A stretch of 64,000 nt of DNA from Streptomyces sp. Ncost-T10-10d (lineage in GTDB: Bacteria; Actinomycetota; Actinomycetes; Streptomycetales; Streptomycetaceae), in contig NZ_FMDF01000138.1 of assembly GCF_900091955.1 (NCBI RefSeq), positions 87,541 through 151,540 on the forward strand. Reading direction: 5' to 3'. The notes beneath the pieces were generated by a model. That model was given only the letters and a program-made list of their open reading frames with translations, searched no databases and was not told the origin of the DNA. Shown piece by piece: positions 17,877-26,134 of the stretch; positions within the stretch are counted from its first letter, which is position 1; each line of letters begins with the position of its first letter. The position numbers and the translations under genes were made by a program.

Positions 17877-19547
17877 CTACGCCCTGTCCTCCACGGTTCC
17901 GCTCGCGCCGATGTACCAGGTGCGGTGCGCCTGGCCGGGGTACGGCGGCACGAACCGGTGCAGCTGCGAGGTCAGCACCTGAGGGGGCACCGGGTGGGTG
18001 CGGCGTCCGTTGCGCCGGATCAGTTCCGCCTCGTCGACCAGGGCCACGGCGTGGGTGAGCAGCGCGTCCCTGCGCCGGGCGACCGCATGCACCAGGGAGC
18101 GCTGGTGCGCGTTGAGCGAGGTGGCGTCCCAGACGACCGTGCCACCTGCGGCGAGCGCGGTGTCCAGCCGGTCGAGCCCCTCGCGCAACACCTCCCCGTT
18201 GGCCTTCTGGTCGGCGCGCGATCCCCGGGCCAGCCGCAGATCGTCGAGCGAGAGATACGTGTCGACACCGGGCAGAGCGCGCGCGAAGGTGCTCTTCCCG
18301 CTGCCGGAGGGGCCGACCAGATGGACCAGCCGCGGGAAGTCCCCGGTCCGCCACCGCCACGTCGCGGCGACGGCCTCCTCGGCTGTGGTGACCCGGCTCA
18401 GGGCGTAGGCCTCACGTGCCTGCGCCCGGCAGCGGTCGGCGGCCGCCGGCTCCAGATCCGCGAATGCCTCGTGCAGCCCGTCCGGTTCCCGTACGTCCTG
18501 TGCGTGCAGCGCCGACCACTCCACCTGTTCGCGCGTCCCTTCGGTGTCCGCCACGGCGGCGGCCAGCGCGTGGAGCAGCGGTAGATCGGCGGCGAACGAC
18601 ATCCGGACCAGGCCGGTCCTGCGCTCCTCGTCCGGGTACGGGCGATGCAGCGCGGGGTGGAGTCCGACGAGATCCGCGATGCGCCGGGCCGATGGCATCC
18701 CCAGCGCACCCGCCAGCGCGGGCGCCAGCTCGGTACGCCGTCCGCGGTGCAGCAGCGCGGCCAGTACGCCGGTCAGCCGGTCGTCGCCCGTCCGGCCCAA
18801 CGCGTCGAGGGAATCACCCATCGCGACAGCAGCCCCGGCGTCCCCAGGTTCCGTGCCCGTCGCGTCGGCCAGTGCCGCCGCGTCGACCGGTGCCCCCGAC
18901 CGTACGGCCCACAGGGCGGCGGCCGGGCCGAGTCCGTTCTCCACGACGGAGGCGTGCATCCAGTGCGTATCGGTCCGTACATGGCCGGGCCGCACCCACT
19001 TCGTCACCCGGCGCCCGAAGTCCGGCGCGTCGAAGCCGCCCGCGGGCCGTACGACGTACCCCTCCTGCCGTCCGGTGTCCGGCCGCAACGCCCGCAGCGC
19101 CTTCTCGGCCCGCGCGTCGAACACTCCGCGCCACAGCACCGGCGGCACGGGAATCCCCAGCTCGCGCAGGAAGGCGACGGTCCGGTCCCAGTCCAGGCAG
19201 TGCTCCCCGTCCCAGACGGAGAAGCCGTAGAAGAAGCTCTCCAGGCCGTCGTAAGGGATCGAATGGCGCGCGAACATGTTCTCCCCGCACACCCGCCACC
19301 CCTCGGGTATGCGGGCCCCGATCCGGCCCTGCAGCGCCTTCACCCACCCCCGCGAGGGGTGATGGGCGGAATCGAGCGAACGGGCGTGGAGACCGTCGGC
19401 GTAGAGCGTGGTGTTCTCGCCGTCCAGCTTCTCGGTGACGACGATCTCGCGACCGGTCAGCCCGGAGAGGTCCGCGATCCGTACGTCGTCCGAGGCGGCC
19501 CCCGGGGACCAGGGCAGATGCGGGGTGCGCGGATAGTGCGTACGCAT
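17877..19547 (-). CDS. RNA ligase fused to polynucleotide kinase
   Basis: The 556-residue protein has an N-terminal T4-Rnl-type ligase: motif I EKLDGE with the nucleotidyl-accepting Lys40, motif III CGENMFARHS, IIIa FFYGFSVWDG, IV EGYVVR, V KWVRPG. A helical middle follows, then a C-terminal kinase with P-loop GPSGSGKST (412-420) and the lid-like DATSLNAHQR (about 473). It would phosphorylate 5' ends and seal breaks, upstream of the end-processing partner at 15648. AGGGG lies 8 bases before the ATG at 19547; longer in-frame starts have no site. Known as a predicted repair pair in bacteria; substrate inferred. Confidence 0.8.
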   Translation of the reverse strand: MRTHYPRTPHLPWSPGAASDDVRIADLSGLTGREIVVTEKLDGENTTLYADGLHARSLDSAHHPSRGWVKALQGRIGARIPEGWRVCGENMFARHSIPYDGLESFFYGFSVWDGEHCLDWDRTVAFLRELGIPVPPVLWRGVFDARAEKALRALRPDTGRQEGYVVRPAGGFDAPDFGRRVTKWVRPGHVRTDTHWMHASVVENGLGPAAALWAVRSGAPVDAAALADATGTEPGDAGAAVAMGDSLDALGRTGDDRLTGVLAALLHRGRRTELAPALAGALGMPSARRIADLVGLHPALHRPYPDEERRTGLVRMSFAADLPLLHALAAAVADTEGTREQVEWSALHAQDVREPDGLHEAFADLEPAAADRCRAQAREAYALSRVTTAEEAVAATWRWRTGDFPRLVHLVGPSGSGKSTFARALPGVDTYLSLDDLRLARGSRADQKANGEVLREGLDRLDTALAAGGTVVWDATSLNAHQRSLVHAVARRRDALLTHAVALVDEAELIRRNGRRTHPVPPQVLTSQLHRFVPPYPGQAHRTWYIGASGTVEDRA

Positions 19548-19666
19548 GATCGATGCCCCTGATGACGACGGCGTGCCCGGTCGGTCACTGTAGGGGTGGG
19601 GTTGTACGACGCTCGACCGAATTACGATGAGCGGTGCCCGGCACTGCTCCCGCTGCGCGCCCGCGT

Positions 19667-19694
19667 TTGACCGAGCGAGCACGCGGGGTAAGAT
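19667..19694 (+). promoter_or_regulatory. Probable S10 operon promoter
   Basis: TTGACC (19667-19672) and TAAGAT (19689-19694) are spaced by 16 bases. Transcription would start near 19701, giving a leader of about 355 nt before rpsJ. It lies just upstream of the ligase gene's own 5' region on the other strand. Confidence 0.55.
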
Positions 19695-19969
19695 CCTCCG
19701 CCCGATTGGCCAGGCTCACACCCCGTATGGCACACTGACCAGGTTGCTCGGTTGAGTGTCAATGCTGCGCGCCTCCCGCCGGGAGGACCGGAAGCGAGTC
19801 CCACAGTACTCGTCGACCCCCTGCGGGTCGGACGTACGGGAATCTTCCGGGAAGCGTCAGTGGGGCACCGGCCAGGCACCCGGTGGGTGTTCCGCCCCCG
19901 GTCTCGCGGTCCTCGGGCCCGCACCCCCTTGGTTGGGAAATCCTTCGGGAGATCTGCGTAGAGGGGATG

Positions 19970-19999
19970 CGACACGCCCGACCGCGTGGGTCGGAGACG
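19970..19999 (+). promoter_or_regulatory. Leader hairpin element shared with the str leader
   Basis: Same 30-nt element as at 1058-1087 (28 of 30 identical), with hairpin CCGACC/GGTCGG. It sits 57 bases before rpsJ. The remaining leader (19700-19969) holds G/C-rich hairpin-prone sequence but no ORF I can support. Confidence 0.6.
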
Positions 20000-20056
20000 G
20001 AGTCTTGAGAACCCCCGGGTTCCAGAGCGTTACGAGAGACAGGACTACTAGTAGCC

Positions 20057-20365
20057 ATGGCGGGACAGAAGATCCGCATCCGGCTCAAGGCCTACGACCA
20101 CGAGGTCATCGACTCCTCGGCGAAGAAGATCGTCGAGACGGTGACCCGCACTGGTGCGTCGGTCGCGGGCCCGGTGCCGCTGCCCACTGAGAAGAACGTG
20201 TACTGCGTCATCAAGTCGCCGCACAAGTACAAGGACTCGCGCGAGCACTTCGAGATGCGCACGCACAAGCGCCTCATCGACATTCTCGACCCCACGCCGA
20301 AGACGGTTGACTCGCTGATGCGTCTCGACCTGCCGGCGGGCGTCGACATCGAGATCAAGCTCTGA
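20057..20365 (+). CDS. rpsJ: 30S ribosomal protein S10
   Basis: The 102 residues (AGQKIRIRLKAYDHEVID, ending RLDLPAGVDIEIKL) are standard S10. S10 is part of the 30S head and, as NusE, of antitermination complexes. First gene of the S10 operon; normal length. The region just before the ATG is not a strong Shine-Dalgarno (GACAGGA at a distance). Confidence 0.98.
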   Translation: MAGQKIRIRLKAYDHEVIDSSAKKIVETVTRTGASVAGPVPLPTEKNVYCVIKSPHKYKDSREHFEMRTHKRLIDILDPTPKTVDSLMRLDLPAGVDIEIKL

Positions 20366-20378
20366 GGTGACGCGCGAG

Positions 20379-21023
20379 ATGGCTAAGAACATTAAGGGCG
20401 TCCTGGGCGAGAAGCTCGGCATGACCCAGGTCTGGGACGAGAACAACCGGGTCGTCCCGGTGACCGTCGTCAAGGCCGGGCCCTGCGTCGTCACCCAGGT
20501 CCGCACCAACGACAGCGACGGCTACGAGGCGGTCCAGATCGCCTTCGGCGAGATCGACCCGCGCAAGGTGAACAAGCCCCTCAAGGGCCACTTCGCCAAG
20601 GCCGACGTGACCCCGCGCCGCCACTTGGTGGAGCTCCGCACCCCTGACGCCAGCGAGTACACGCTGGGCCAGGAGGTCACTGCCGAGGTGTTCGAGTCCG
20701 GCGTCAAGGTCGACGTCACGGGCAAGAGCAAGGGCAAGGGCTTCGCCGGTGTGATGAAGCGTCACAACTTCAAGGGTGGCAAGGCGTCCCACGGTGCCCA
20801 CCGTGTGCACCGCATGCCCGGCTCCATCGGTGGCTGTGCCACCCCCGGCCGTGTCTTCAAGGGCATGCGCATGGCGGGTCGCATGGGCAACGAGCGTGTC
20901 ACCACCCAGAACCTGACCATCCACGCGGTTGACGCGGAGAAGGGTCTGCTCCTCATCAAGGGCGCAGTCCCCGGTCCGAACGGCGGCCTCGTCCTGGTCC
21001 GTACCGCGGCCAAGGGGGCTTGA
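20379..21023 (+). CDS. rplC: 50S ribosomal protein L3
   Basis: The ATG at 20379 gives 214 residues beginning MAKNIKGVLGEKLGMTQVW; a GTG at 20367 in frame would add four residues and is less likely. Contains the family loop region KGKGFAGVMKRHNFKGG that reaches the peptidyl-transferase centre. L3 starts 50S assembly by binding 23S rRNA near its 3' end. It follows rpsJ by 13 bases. Confidence 0.97.
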   Translation: MAKNIKGVLGEKLGMTQVWDENNRVVPVTVVKAGPCVVTQVRTNDSDGYEAVQIAFGEIDPRKVNKPLKGHFAKADVTPRRHLVELRTPDASEYTLGQEVTAEVFESGVKVDVTGKSKGKGFAGVMKRHNFKGGKASHGAHRVHRMPGSIGGCATPGRVFKGMRMAGRMGNERVTTQNLTIHAVDAEKGLLLIKGAVPGPNGGLVLVRTAAKGA

Positions 21024-21027
21024 GGTA

Positions 21028-21678
21028 ATGAGCACCATTGACATCCTTTCGCCGGCAGGCGACAAGGCCGGTACCGTCGAGCTCCCCTCGGAGATCTTCG
21101 ACGCGAAGACCAGCGTTCCGCTGATCCACCAGGTCGTCGTCGCACAGCTGGCAGCTGCCCGTCAGGGCACGCACAAGACCAAGACCCGCGGCGAAGTCCG
21201 TGGCGGTGGCCGCAAGCCGTACCGCCAGAAGGGCACCGGCCGCGCGCGCCAGGGTTCGACCCGTGCGCCGCAGTTCGCCGGCGGTGGCGTCGTCCACGGC
21301 CCGCAGCCGCGTGACTACTCGCAGCGGACCCCGAAGAAGATGAAGGCCGCCGCCCTGCGCGGTGCCCTCTCCGACCGGGCGCGCCACTCCCGCATCCACG
21401 TCGTCACCGGCGTGGTCGACGGTGCAGTCTCCACGAAGGCCGCGAAGACGCTGTTCGGCAAGATCTCGGAGCGCAAGAACCTGCTCCTGGTCGTCGACCG
21501 CGCCGACGAGGCCGCGTGGCTGTCCGCCCGCAACCTGCCCCAGGTGCACATCCTGGAGCCGGGCCAGCTGAACACGTACGACGTGATCGTCTCTGACGAC
21601 GTGGTCTTCACCCAGGCCGCCTTCGAGTCCTTCGTGTCTGGCCCCCAGACCGCTGAGACCGAAGGGAGCGACGCCTGA
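21028..21678 (+). CDS. rplD: 50S ribosomal protein L4
   Basis: The 216-residue protein starts MSTIDILSPAGDKAGTVELP and has the conserved tunnel loop (TKTRGEVRGGGRKPYRQKG, TGRARQGSTRAPQF). L4 lines the exit tunnel. In gamma-proteobacteria it is the repressor of the S10 operon; that mechanism is not established for Streptomyces. Its stop overlaps the rplW start by one base. Confidence 0.97.
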   Translation: MSTIDILSPAGDKAGTVELPSEIFDAKTSVPLIHQVVVAQLAAARQGTHKTKTRGEVRGGGRKPYRQKGTGRARQGSTRAPQFAGGGVVHGPQPRDYSQRTPKKMKAAALRGALSDRARHSRIHVVTGVVDGAVSTKAAKTLFGKISERKNLLLVVDRADEAAWLSARNLPQVHILEPGQLNTYDVIVSDDVVFTQAAFESFVSGPQTAETEGSDA

Positions 21679-22001
21679 TGAGCGAGGCGACCGTTACCAG
21701 CAAGACCTACTCGGACCCGCGCGACGTTCTCGTCAAGCCGGTTGTTTCCGAGAAGAGCTACGCGCTGCTCGACGAGAACAAGTACACGTTCATCGTCGCG
21801 CCCGGCTCCAACAAGACCCAGATCAAGCAGGCCGTGGAAGCGGTCTTCTCGGTCAAGGTCACCGGGGTCAACACGATCAACCGGCAGGGTAAGCGCAAGC
21901 GCACCAAGACCGGTTTCGGCAAGCGCGCTGACACCAAGCGCGCCATCGTGACCCTCGCCGAGGGCGACCGTATCGACATCTTCGGCGGTCCGACCGCCTA
22001 A
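21678..22001 (+). CDS. rplW: 50S ribosomal protein L23
   Basis: The 107 residues (DPRDVLVKPVVSEKSYALLD, KVTGVNTINRQGKRKRTKTG) match L23, which sits at the tunnel exit and docks trigger factor, SRP and SecY. TGATG coupling with rplD. Confidence 0.97.
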   Translation: MSEATVTSKTYSDPRDVLVKPVVSEKSYALLDENKYTFIVAPGSNKTQIKQAVEAVFSVKVTGVNTINRQGKRKRTKTGFGKRADTKRAIVTLAEGDRIDIFGGPTA

Positions 22002-22041
22002 GGGCGGTCTGGATCGTCCGGAATCGGACGAGGACTGAGAA

Positions 22042-22878
22042 ATGGGTATCCGCAAGTACAAGCCGACGACCCCGGGCCGTCGTGGCTCCAGCGTCGCCGA
22101 CTTTGTCGAGATCACGCGGTCCACGCCGGAGAAGTCGCTGGTCCGCCCCCTGCACAGCAAGGGCGGCCGTAACAACGCCGGTCGTGTGACCGTTCGCCAC
22201 CAGGGCGGTGGCCACAAGCGCGCCTACCGAGTGATCGACTTCCGTCGTCACGACAAGGACGGCGTGCCGGCCAAGGTCGCGCACATCGAGTACGACCCCA
22301 ACCGCACCGCGCGCATCGCACTCCTGCACTACGCGGACGGCGAGAAGCGCTACATCATCGCGCCGCGTGGCCTGACGCAGGGCGACCGTGTCGAGAACGG
22401 CCCGGCCGCCGACATCAAGCCCGGCAACAACCTGGCGCTGCGCAACATCCCGGTCGGTACGACCATCCACGCCATCGAGCTGCGGCCCGGCGGCGGCGCG
22501 AAGTTCGCCCGTTCCGCGGGTGCCTCCGTGCAGCTGCTGGCGAAGGAGGGCACCATGGCCCACCTTCGTATGCCGTCGGGTGAAATCCGCCTGGTCGACG
22601 CCCGCTGCCGCGCCACGATCGGCGAGGTCGGCAACGCCGAGCAGTCGAACATCAACTGGGGCAAGGCCGGCCGCATGCGCTGGAAGGGCGTTCGCCCGAC
22701 CGTCCGCGGTGTCGCGATGAACCCGGTTGACCACCCGCACGGTGGTGGTGAGGGCAAGACCTCCGGTGGTCGCCACCCGGTCTCGCCGTGGGGTCAGAAG
22801 GAGGGTCGTACTCGCTCGCCGAAGAAGGCATCGAGCAAGTACATCGTCCGCCGCCGCAAGACGAACAAGAAGCGCTAG
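22042..22878 (+). CDS. rplB: 50S ribosomal protein L2
   Basis: The 278-residue L2 has KPTTPGRRGSSVADF at the start and the C-terminal signature VRGVAMNPVDHPHGGGEGK containing the histidine important for peptidyl transfer. L2 is needed for subunit association. It lies 40 bases after rplW, with GAGGACTGAG upstream. Confidence 0.98.
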   Translation: MGIRKYKPTTPGRRGSSVADFVEITRSTPEKSLVRPLHSKGGRNNAGRVTVRHQGGGHKRAYRVIDFRRHDKDGVPAKVAHIEYDPNRTARIALLHYADGEKRYIIAPRGLTQGDRVENGPAADIKPGNNLALRNIPVGTTIHAIELRPGGGAKFARSAGASVQLLAKEGTMAHLRMPSGEIRLVDARCRATIGEVGNAEQSNINWGKAGRMRWKGVRPTVRGVAMNPVDHPHGGGEGKTSGGRHPVSPWGQKEGRTRSPKKASSKYIVRRRKTNKKR

Positions 22879-22890
22879 GAGCGGGTTTAG

Positions 22891-23172
22891 ATGCCGCGCA
22901 GTCTCAAGAAGGGGCCCTTCGTCGACGGCCACCTCATCAAGAAGGTGGACGTACAGAACGAGGCAGGCACCAAGAACGTCATCAAGACCTGGTCCCGTCG
23001 CTCGATGATCGTCCCGGCCATGCTGGGTCACACCATCGCGGTGCACAACGGCAAGATCCACGTCCCGGTGTTCGTCACCGAGTCGATGGTCGGCCACAAG
23101 CTCGGCGAGTTCTCGCCGACTCGCACCTTCCGCGGCCACGTCAAGGACGACCGGAAGTCGAAGCGCCGCTAA
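22891..23172 (+). CDS. rpsS: 30S ribosomal protein S19
   Basis: The 93 residues (PRSLKKGPFVDGHLIKKVD, SRRSMIVPAMLGHTIAVHNG, GHKLGEFSPTRTF) are canonical S19, which with S13 bridges to the 50S from the head. Full length. Confidence 0.98.
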   Translation: MPRSLKKGPFVDGHLIKKVDVQNEAGTKNVIKTWSRRSMIVPAMLGHTIAVHNGKIHVPVFVTESMVGHKLGEFSPTRTFRGHVKDDRKSKRR

Positions 23173-23215
23173 CCGCGGGGTGGAAACGACTATGACTTAC
23201 ACCGAAGGGACAACC

Positions 23216-23563
23216 ATGGAAGCCAGGGCCCAGGCGCGGTACATCCGCGTCACGCCCATGAAGGCCCGCCGCGTGGTGGACCTCATCCGTGGCATGGACG
23301 CCACGGAGGCTCAGGCGGTCCTGCGTTTCGCCCCGCAGGCCGCGAGCGTGCCGGTTGGCAAGGTGCTGGACAGCGCCATCGCCAACGCCGCACACAACTA
23401 CGACCACACCGACGCCTCTTCGCTGGTCATCAGCGAGGCGTACGTGGACGAGGGCCCGACCCTGAAGCGGTTCCGTCCGCGTGCTCAGGGCCGTGCCTAC
23501 CGGATCCGTAAGCGGACCAGCCACATCACCGTGGTCGTCAGCAGCAAGGAAGGAACCCGGTAA
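23216..23563 (+). CDS. rplV: 50S ribosomal protein L22
   Basis: The ATG at 23216 gives 115 residues starting MEARAQARYIRVTPMKARRV, the start used in other Streptomyces, with GAAGGGA upstream; an in-frame ATG 12 codons earlier lacks support. L22's beta-hairpin lines the tunnel and is where some macrolide-resistance changes arise. The stop overlaps the rpsC start (TAATG). Confidence 0.96.
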   Translation: MEARAQARYIRVTPMKARRVVDLIRGMDATEAQAVLRFAPQAASVPVGKVLDSAIANAAHNYDHTDASSLVISEAYVDEGPTLKRFRPRAQGRAYRIRKRTSHITVVVSSKEGTR

Positions 23564-24399
23564 TGGGCCAGAAGGTAAACCCGCACGGGTTCCGGCTCGG
23601 CATTACCACGGACTTCAAGTCCCGTTGGTACGCCGACAAGCTGTACAAGGACTACGTCAAGGAAGACGTCGCCATTCGTCGCATGATGACGAAGGGCATG
23701 GAGCGGGCCGGCATCTCGAAGGTCGAGATCGAGCGCACCCGCGACCGCGTCCGCGTTGACATCCACACCGCCCGCCCGGGCATCGTCATCGGTCGCCGTG
23801 GCGCCGAGGCCGACCGCATCCGTGGCGAGCTGGAGAAGCTGACCGGCAAGCAGGTCCAGCTGAACATCCTCGAGGTCAAGAACCCCGAGGTGGACGCTCA
23901 GCTGGTGGCCCAGGCCGTCGCCGAGCAGCTCTCCTCCCGCGTCTCCTTCCGTCGTGCCATGCGCAAGAGCATGCAGAGCTCGATGAAGGCCGGCGCCAAG
24001 GGCATCAAGATCCAGTGCGGTGGCCGCCTCGGCGGCGCCGAGATGTCCCGCTCGGAGTTCTACCGCGAGGGCCGTGTGCCCCTGCACACGCTCCGCGCGA
24101 ACGTCGACTACGGCTTCTTCGAGGCCAAGACGACCTTCGGCCGCATCGGTGTGAAGGTCTGGATCTACAAGGGCGACGTCAAGAACATCGCCGAGGTCCG
24201 CGCCGAGAACGCTGCTGCCCGCGCTGGCAACCGCCCGGCCCGTGGCGGCGCTGACCGCCCGGCCGGCCGTGGTGGCCGCGGTGGCGAGCGTGGCGGTCGC
24301 GGTCGCAAGCCGCAGCAGTCCGCGCCGGCAGCCGAGGCCCCCAAGGCCGACGCTCCCGCCGCCGCTGCTCCGGCTGAGAGCACCGGAACGGAGGCCTGA
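23563..24399 (+). CDS. rpsC: 30S ribosomal protein S3
   Basis: The 278 residues have the S3 start GQKVNPHGFRLGITTDF, a KH domain (PGIVIGRRGAEADRIRGELE) and the C-terminal S3 domain. A low-complexity tail follows (about 215-278) of Gly/Arg repeats and then Ala/Pro-rich sequence; longer than in E. coli but usual for actinobacteria. S3 helps form the mRNA entry site. Confidence 0.97.
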   Translation: MGQKVNPHGFRLGITTDFKSRWYADKLYKDYVKEDVAIRRMMTKGMERAGISKVEIERTRDRVRVDIHTARPGIVIGRRGAEADRIRGELEKLTGKQVQLNILEVKNPEVDAQLVAQAVAEQLSSRVSFRRAMRKSMQSSMKAGAKGIKIQCGGRLGGAEMSRSEFYREGRVPLHTLRANVDYGFFEAKTTFGRIGVKVWIYKGDVKNIAEVRAENAAARAGNRPARGGADRPAGRGGRGGERGGRGRKPQQSAPAAEAPKADAPAAAAPAESTGTEA

Positions 24400-24404
24400 C
24401 CGAA

Positions 24405-24824
24405 ATGCTGATCCCCCGTAGGGTCAAGCACCGCAAGCAGCACCACCCGAAGCGCAGCGGTATGTCCAAGGGTGGCACGCAGGTTGCGTTCGGCGAGTAC
24501 GGCATCCAGGCGCTGACCCCGGCGTATGTGACGAACCGTCAGATCGAGGCAGCTCGTATCGCGATGACCCGTCACATCAAGCGTGGCGGCAAGGTCTGGA
24601 TCAACATCTACCCGGACCGTCCCCTGACGAAGAAGCCCGCCGAGACCCGCATGGGTTCCGGTAAGGGTTCTCCCGAGTGGTGGATCGCGAACGTCAAGCC
24701 GGGTCGGGTGATGTTCGAGCTGTCCTACCCGAACGAGAAGATTGCTCGTGAGGCGCTTACCCGCGCTGCTCACAAGCTTCCGATGAAGTGCCGCATCGTT
24801 CGGCGCGAGGCAGGTGAGGCGTGA
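24405..24824 (+). CDS. rplP: 50S ribosomal protein L16
   Basis: The 139 residues (MLIPRRVKHRKQHHPKRSGM, MGSGKGSPEWWIANVKPG) are standard L16, located near the A site and required for tRNA accommodation. Overlaps rpmC by TGATG. Confidence 0.98.
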   Translation: MLIPRRVKHRKQHHPKRSGMSKGGTQVAFGEYGIQALTPAYVTNRQIEAARIAMTRHIKRGGKVWINIYPDRPLTKKPAETRMGSGKGSPEWWIANVKPGRVMFELSYPNEKIAREALTRAAHKLPMKCRIVRREAGEA

Positions 24825-25048
24825 TGTCGGCCGGAACCAAGGCGTCCGAGCTGCGCGAGCTGGGCAACGAGGAGCTGCTCAACAAGCTCCGCGAGGCCAA
24901 GGAAGAGCTGTTCAACCTCCGCTTCCAGGCGGCGACCGGACAGCTCGAGAACCACGGCCGGCTCAAGTCCGTCCGTAAGGACATCGCCCGGATCTACACC
25001 CTGATGCGCGAGCGCGAGCTGGGCATCGAGACGGTGGAGAGCGTCTGA
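24824..25048 (+). CDS. rpmC: 50S ribosomal protein L29
   Basis: The ATG at 24824 (overlapping the rplP stop) gives 74 residues, MSAGTKASELRELGNEELL, two long helices as expected for L29 at the tunnel exit beside L23. A GTG three bases earlier is less likely. Confidence 0.95.
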   Translation: MSAGTKASELRELGNEELLNKLREAKEELFNLRFQAATGQLENHGRLKSVRKDIARIYTLMRERELGIETVESV

Positions 25049-25332
25049 TGAGCGAGAAGACTGTGACTGAGACGAACACCGACCGCGGTTTCCGCAAGAC
25101 CCGCGAGGGTCTGGTCGTCAGCGACAAGATGGACAAGACCGTCGTCGTCGCTGTCGAGGACCGTGTCAAGCACGCGCTGTACGGCAAGGTCATCCGCCGT
25201 ACGAACAAGCTCAAGGCGCACGACGAGCAGAACGCCGCAGGCGTCGGCGACCGCGTCCTCCTGATGGAGACCCGGCCGCTGTCCGCCACGAAGCGGTGGC
25301 GCGTCGTCGAGATCCTCGAGAAGGCCAAGTAA
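25048..25332 (+). CDS. rpsQ: 30S ribosomal protein S17
   Basis: The 94 residues have the S17 OB-fold core (REGLVVSDKMDKTVVVAVED, GDRVLLMETRPLSATKRWRV) after a short Streptomyces-type N-terminal extension. An early assembly protein of the 30S body. TGATGA coupling with rpmC; last gene before the S10/spc junction. Confidence 0.97.
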   Translation: MSEKTVTETNTDRGFRKTREGLVVSDKMDKTVVVAVEDRVKHALYGKVIRRTNKLKAHDEQNAAGVGDRVLLMETRPLSATKRWRVVEILEKAK

Positions 25333-25334
25333 TT

Positions 25335-25356
25335 CCTGAGGGGCATTCCCCTCAGG
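25335..25356 (+). terminator. Hairpin after rpsQ (S10 operon end)
   Basis: CCTGAGGGG and CCCCTCAGG form a 9-bp perfect stem with a 4-base loop (CATT), beginning 3 bases after the rpsQ stop. Probable attenuator or terminator at the S10/spc junction. Confidence 0.7.
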
Positions 25357-25373
25357 CAAGTTCCGCCAGGCTC

Positions 25374-25410
25374 GGTGGGGGTCCGCTCCGGTAACGGAGT
25401 GGCCCCCGCC
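25374..25410 (+). terminator. Second, 16-bp hairpin in the rpsQ-rplN gap
   Basis: GGTGGGGG plus CCGCTCCG pairs with CGGAGTGG plus CCCCCGCC around GTAA, with one bulged T and two G-T pairs. It ends 30 bases before the rplN start, so it could tune spc expression as well as stop readthrough. Confidence 0.6.
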
Positions 25411-25439
25411 GGGAACCGGCAGACGATCAGGAGATAGAC

Positions 25440-25808
25440 GTGATCCAGCAGGAGTCGCGACTTCGCGTCGCCGACAACACGGGTGCGAAGGAAATCCTCA
25501 CCATCCGTGTTCTCGGTGGTTCGGGTCGCCGCTACGCGGGCATCGGTGACGTCATCGTCGCCACCGTCAAGGACGCGATCCCCGGTGGCAACGTGAAGAA
25601 GGGTGACGTCGTCAAGGCCGTCATCGTTCGCACCGTCAAGGAGCGTCGTCGTCAGGATGGCTCGTACATCCGCTTCGACGAGAACGCCGCCGTCATTCTG
25701 AAGAACGACGGCGACCCCCGCGGCACCCGTATCTTCGGCCCGGTGGGCCGTGAGCTGCGCGAGAAGAAGTTCATGAAGATCATCTCGCTCGCGCCGGAGG
25801 TGCTGTAA
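25440..25808 (+). CDS. rplN: 50S ribosomal protein L14
   Basis: The 122 residues (IQQESRLRVADNTGAKEILT, REKKFMKIISLAPEVL) are canonical L14, which binds 23S rRNA at the subunit interface and the RsfS silencing factor. GTG start, AGGAGA 6 bases upstream. First gene of the spc block. Confidence 0.98.
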   Translation: MIQQESRLRVADNTGAKEILTIRVLGGSGRRYAGIGDVIVATVKDAIPGGNVKKGDVVKAVIVRTVKERRRQDGSYIRFDENAAVILKNDGDPRGTRIFGPVGRELREKKFMKIISLAPEVL

Positions 25809-25810
25809 GC

Positions 25811-26134
25811 ATGAAGATCAAGAAGGGCGACCTGGTTCAGGTCATCACCGGTAAGGACAAGGGCAAGCAGGGCAAGGTCATCGTGGCCTACCCCGCTCAG
25901 GACCGCGTCCTCGTCGAGGGTGTCAACCGGGTCAAGAAGCACACCAAGGCCGGTCAGACCGCTCGTGGTTCGCAGACCGGTGGCATCGTCACGACCGAAG
26001 CCCCCATCCACGTGAGCAACGTTCAGCTCGTCGTGGAGAAGGACGGCAACAAGGTCGTCACGCGCGTCGGTTACCGCTTCGACGACGAAGGCAACAAGAT
26101 CCGCGTTGCCAAGCGGACGGGTGAGGACATCTGA
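25811..26134 (+). CDS. rplX: 50S ribosomal protein L24
   Basis: The 107 residues start MKIKKGDLVQVITGKDKGKQ with a KOW motif, as in L24, an initiator of 50S assembly at the tunnel exit. Stop overlaps rplE start (TGATG). Confidence 0.97.
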   Translation: MKIKKGDLVQVITGKDKGKQGKVIVAYPAQDRVLVEGVNRVKKHTKAGQTARGSQTGGIVTTEAPIHVSNVQLVVEKDGNKVVTRVGYRFDDEGNKIRVAKRTGEDI

